This document shows positions 59,936 to 64,000 of a stretch of DNA of 64,000 nt, piece after piece. The first letter of the stretch is position 1; the number at the start of each line of letters is the position of its first letter. The stretch is taken from contig JAOVFP010000015.1 of the NCBI GenBank assembly GCA_025738555.1, forward strand, positions 930,001-994,000, read 5' to 3'. The stretch is from Cyathus striatus. Taxonomy: Eukaryota; Basidiomycota; Agaricomycetes; Agaricales; Nidulariaceae. The position numbers and the translations under genes are program-made. Below the pieces are notes generated by a model. It made no database searches. It was given only the letters and a program-made list of their open reading frames with translations, and had not been told where the DNA came from.

Positions 59936-60713
59936 GCTGAACTTCAAGTGAAAGAATCGAGTAGATGTTAATATGTTGCTGAATTGAGAAATTCCTTTGT
60001 ATTCCACACAGGGCGCACTGCTTTTCATATGCAATTAGCCCCTCATAGGTATTACAGTTCACATCTAACATGGTGAGGAGGTCCGTCTCCGTCCGTGACT
60101 AAGTTTAGCACAGGGGATGAGAGTAGTCGCATCATTAATGGTGAAAGTAATTAAAGAGGAGGATAAGGATGGCGTAACTATCAATATCATCTCTAGTTGT
60201 TAAATACTTGACCAACTGATGTGTAACAGCTGCTGTTTAGTGTTGAGACAAAGATATCAGAAAGAAGCTTGCTTGTCGTTCGACCTGTCAGGCAACATCA
60301 GTTTCATTGTATGTACACGTTCCGATGCAATGCGGTCGCGCGCGGTGCTTTCAACTGAGTTTCAAGTTCCCCGGCCGATCGGTGGGATCCCATCCTCCGT
60401 AAACATCGACGCACCAAAGCATGAACGAAAAGCATTGCTGATGCAACGACACCGTAAGTGCTTGACGCGCTATTCACCATCAAATTTAGTATACGCTAAG
60501 TGAGCTTGTATCAAGACACTACACGTAACTACAGTCGGCACCATCCTGTATTCTTCTCGAAAATTCAACAACGTACAAGTTTAACTTTAAAACTCTTCCT
60601 ACCATTTAACAATGTTAATAAAAGTATGGTAAAGCGGTTCAATAAATTCAAACAATAACCATAAATGTCCAAGAGCACAAAAAATGAATGTGGAACGGAT
60701 ACCTATCATTAGT
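59936..60713. other. Unique spacer between right arm and FAD oxidoreductase 2
   Basis: No recognised gene. A 94-codon frame (60219-60503) has no known domain or supporting context. Confidence 0.4.
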
Positions 60714-62349
60714 TTACTGTAAGATATTAATCTTCGTGTCAAATATATTGGAAGGGTCGAATTTCTTTTTTATTGTTTTCAGTTTCGCCAAATTAGAGCC
60801 ATAAAACTCTGAAGCGGCAGTTCCTTGGAGGGAGTAGTTCGGGTATCGGGGAAGAACAGAACTGGACCCAGCAGCGGTCTCAATGAGCTTCGCTCCTGCG
60901 CGGAGAGTAGCTGCGTTAGCAGTGGCATCCTTGGTGGTAGCGTTCGCTTGCTGAATGTTCAGCTGAATGACATGCATCGTGTTGGATGAATGTGGCCAAG
61001 CACTCGATGTTGCGTGTGAAGAGAACGCTCCAGGGATGTAGGGCTCGAAGAACACAAGCACATCGTAGCGAGGATCTGTCTCCACGGACGTCTGCCAATC
61101 CACTGCTGCCTGAACAATTTCAGGTGTCATCTTATTGACGACAACGCTATGCAGCTGATAGACTGTTGTGGGATCGGGGTGTGAGATAAACGCCACTGTA
61201 ACTCAACGTTAGTATCGGATAATACGTTAAAATGGAACGTAACAAACTTTGTAGAGTCTGAAGCGTTTCCCATGAAACCGATGCCGACGTATCCATGATT
61301 GCTCCCTGTAACTGCCATACCCAAGGAAGCGCAGCCTTAGCCACTGCTTCGGTCCCAAAGACGATTGGGAACACTAAAACAACCGGCTGGCCGCTAAGTT
61401 CTAAGGTTGCGAGAAGAAGGGAAACGTCCGGGTTGGTGTTGTTGTTTGTGGTAGCAATAAAGTTCGTCTTGATGGTATTGAACTGCGACATTGGGAAGAT
61501 GAGGAACCCACTGAAGATCGAAGTGGGCTTTGGGAATGCTTTTACAGCCAATTCCGTAACAGCTGATCCAATCCGAATGAGATTCGACCTTGCGTAAAGT
61601 AAGACGATTACACACCCCCCATGGAAAACCCGGCCCCCTTAATGCCAAACATAAGGTCTGCATCTGTACTGGCCCACTTGACAGTCCCATCCGCAAGGAC
61701 AACTTGAGCATCGACTATGCTATCGATCATTAAGCCGTGTCGGTTGTTGAGGTAGCTTAATCCACCGCCAAGACTGAACCCGCCCACGCCGACGATAGGT
61801 ACACGTCCTCCGAGAACGGTGACTGGCTGGGAAGCAAGCGAATTGTAGACATCTCCCCAAACGTTGCCAGGACCGATATTAACAACTCCTGTTTTGGAAT
61901 TGTACACGATCCTAGCAAAGGTATTAGTAGAAGCAAAGATAATGAGATGATCAACGTACTTGTTCAACTTAGACATGTCTATAATTACACCATCTGACTG
62001 CCCATCTGCCACGCCACCAGAACGAACAGCGAAATCGATTGAGTATTTATTAAGCCATTTGACCTGTATGCACTCATTGATCAACCGGAGAGACATTATT
62101 ATAAGGAAGAGTTCTTACCGCCAGAGATACATCGTTAACGGAATGAGGCTGCAGCGCTAATACGGGGTGCTCGTTGAAGTTTAAACTCCATGCAAGGGTG
62201 GCGTTGATGAACCCAGATGCTCCAGGTATAAGGATGCCTCCTTGGAAACCACTCACAATAAGACTAACTAAAGTTAAAGGCGTTAAAGCCCCCAGGGCAA
62301 TGGGAAGGAATGTAGTAAAGACGAAGAAACCCCAGACTGCGCCCATCAT
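60714..62349 (-). CDS. FAD-linked oxidoreductase, BBE/PCMH type (copy 2, secretory)
   Basis: Exons 62349-62119, 62063-61960, 61911-61616, 61562-61248 and 61195-60714 give 475 residues. The ATG at 62349 opens a hydrophobic leader (WGFFVFTTFLPIALGALTPL), so the enzyme probably enters the secretory pathway or is membrane-anchored. FAD fold: AVRSGGVADGQSDG, GPGNVWGDVY, LGGRVPIVGVGGFSLGGG and VVLADGTV. The C-terminal BBE region has LPRYPNYSLQG and FDPSNIF. The residue after RSGG is Val and the second Cys is missing, so neither covalent FAD link is possible. Splice positions and two internal exon lengths (104 and 296) match copy 1 at 50216, so they are paralogs. It is divergent from the amine-oxidase-like gene. 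Confidence 0.9.
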
Positions 62350-63255
62350 CTTAAAAGTACGGGATGGGTTGAAGAATGATTTGACACCCGTCAAGGTGGG
62401 TTTATATCTTCACCTGCTATAATTATACTTCTTCACAACTGCGCCCACATGACCAAACCAATATTAATCAAACAGGGCCGGTATGTTACAGTATGTCAAG
62501 ATAGTAACAATCAACGTCTACATACCCCCTATACGCCTACGCGGCTAGGATAACTGCTGAAATCCTGTCGCCACTGGCAGGCGAATGACATTCGGAGGCT
62601 GGAAAGCTGATTAAACAAGGCAGAAACACGCAGAAACTAGTGCTATCCATCAGGGGGCCCAAGACCCCGGGTGTCCGGACGTGCCGGGTACCTTTTGGTT
62701 GTGATGAGATATAAATATGTACACATATTATAGGCTTAGAGACCTTTCCATCGTATCTTTCGAAGCGCTTGTGCACATGCATATCACAGAAGTGGGAAGG
62801 GTTTGAATGGGTTGAATGGGTTTTTTTTGGTCGCATCAGTCTTGGATCAGCCGGCAAATGTCACAGTGAGCATCGGCGGATCGCTGCGTCGTGACGTCGG
62901 GTGCAGTCTCTAACACGAATGAGCAGGATGTGGGATGTTACAAGAGGACTAATTGTCAGCCTCCAATGCGATGGCAAAAAGTCGTTGGAAATGTAAGGGA
63001 TAAAATGTGGTAAGAATATGAAGCTGCGTACGATGTTGATTGTGCTGGCAACATTTTTAAAGCCAGATAAACTCCGCTGTTCCGACTCCGCTGGCGCCAA
63101 GCAGCGCTTGCAATTCCTCTGGACCGCGTTGGGACCTCGGTTCAATTTGTCGGTCACAAATATTAATTAAACATAGCTGCTGTGTAACTGACGAGCTAGC
63201 ATAAGTAGCTCTTGTATTCTGGCAGTGAGTTCTGGATTCTCTATCTCCAATCGTG
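62350..63255. promoter_or_regulatory. Divergent promoter region, FAD oxidoreductase 2 and amine oxidase
   Basis: About 900 bases between head-to-head genes. It includes a T8 run at 62821-62828. Frames on the minus strand (62537-62857, 62861-63157) are unrecognised. No defined site. Confidence 0.4.
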
Positions 63256-64000
63256 ATGGATGTAACCACATCCAAGGTATTTGACGTCGTAGTCGTTGGT
63301 GCTGGCGCTGGTAAGTTTTTCGTTGTCTCGCTAGGGCACGTTCTGAGCCCGATTATAGCTGGTCTTCAGACCGCAGCAAGTCTCTTACAACATCAGCCTT
63401 CACTTTCAATCGCTATTCTTGAGAGATGCTCTGCTCCTGGTGGAAGAATACGAGATGTACAGTTTGCTGAAGGCATCGAAATGGCCGGGATAGGAGCATG
63501 GAGGATCGATACTGAATCGAAGCTAGTTCTGGACCTACTTCAACGCCATGGAGTTCCTATGGTGCCTTGGGTCCCTGAAGTCAAACGAGTTGAAGCGAAA
63601 GGAGGTGAGCCCCTCCCGCTGTCTCTCTTGCGACAATCGCTTGATGTGGTTTAGTCTGCGTTAACTCTGTCGAAGAGTTGAGATCGCGCGTCTACCAGGA
63701 CATACCACCAGAGTCAGAGCTAGCAAACCTCAAGACGTCTATGGTCCCTGAGTTCCTCCAGCGAACATTGGCGAAGTCTATTGAAGAGAGTTCGAGTGCT
63801 ATCTTCCCAACGCGTCTTGGAGACTTGATGAGGAAGTCCCTCGGTGAGAGCGGGGAACAGTTCCTATCGGCCATAAGTCATGGTTATAAAGCGCTGGCAG
63901 AATATGATATTGACATCATGGTATGGACGCCCTGCCACTACAGAACCTCAGTAATGTATTCTAACATAGATCATATGAAAGGGCACTCTAGAATCCGCAA
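63256..64000 (+). CDS. Flavin amine-oxidase-like protein (3' end outside window)
   Basis: Exons about 63256-63312, 63359-63605 and 63655-63919 are in phase, with further exons beyond the window. The N-terminus VFDVVVVGAGAAGLQTAASL is a classic dinucleotide-binding start. It is followed by ERCSAPGGRIRDVQF, the second FAD motif typical of monoamine and L-amino-acid oxidases. About 190 residues are visible. Such enzymes oxidise amines or amino acids; a relative cyclises a prenylated tryptophan intermediate in cyclopiazonic acid synthesis, which makes the neighbourhood with a DMATS notable. The start at 63256 is the first ATG; another Met does not follow soon. The specific substrate cannot be told from the visible part. 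Confidence 0.75.

Noticed and set aside
62537..63157. Minus-strand frames between the oxidoreductase and amine oxidase genes
   Set aside because: No domain, no splice support, and located in a divergent promoter region.

Overview
The window reads as nuclear DNA from a filamentous basidiomycete, most likely an Agaricomycete. Genes are split by many 48-60 base GT-AG introns with phase-consistent exons. The protein types fit: a NACHT-WD40 receptor-like protein, an F-box-like/leucine-rich protein, multi-intron P450s and transposases of the kind common in mushroom genomes. No bacterial, organellar or viral genes were recognised.

Layout. 0-2.2 kb: 3' part of a WD40 protein gene with a C-terminal membrane segment, then a small gene of unknown function. 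2.2-9.1 kb: decayed repeats, including a large inverted-repeat element (5.06-7.64 kb) and a hAT transposase relic (8.0-8.4 kb). 9.1-13.2 kb: a NACHT-WD40 (NLR-like) gene on the minus strand with two in-frame TGA stops. 15.2-17.5 kb: a nine-exon malic enzyme. 18.1-20.0 kb: an F-box-like protein with a Gly/Met-rich tail. 20.3-20.8 kb: a small membrane-anchored coiled-coil protein abutting a TIR element. 22.0-27.2 kb: left arm of an inverted duplication carrying an intact aromatic prenyltransferase of the DMATS type. 27.5-34.6 kb: a MULE-like transposase gene cut by two younger TIR elements with 9-10 base target duplications. 34.6-43 kb: AT-rich, CpG-poor repeat desert holding a third such element (40.65-42.04 kb). 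43.7-51.8 kb: P450 A, P450 B and an FAD-linked oxidoreductase. 53.8-59.9 kb: right arm of the inverted duplication with the second prenyltransferase copy. 60.7-64.0 kb: a second FAD-linked oxidoreductase and the start of a flavin amine-oxidase-like gene.

How the genes fit together. Prenyltransferase (two copies), two P450s, two BBE-type flavoproteins and an amine-oxidase-like flavoprotein form a credible prenyl-indole (tryptophan-derived) secondary-metabolite cluster. Part of it is carried on a 5-6 kb inverted duplication. No backbone synthetase is visible, so the product cannot be named.

The second theme is mutation. Two blocks (about 5.3-12.96 kb and about 31.4-40.6 kb) have lost most CpG dinucleotides. 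Inverted repeat pairs with one copy inside and one outside a block show the changes are mainly CpG to TpG/CpA. This decay explains the stops in the NLR gene and the Arg-to-Cys and stop changes in the hAT relic. A CpG-rich TIR element sits inside the second block as a later arrival. All calls rest on reading the sequence; no alignments or searches were run.
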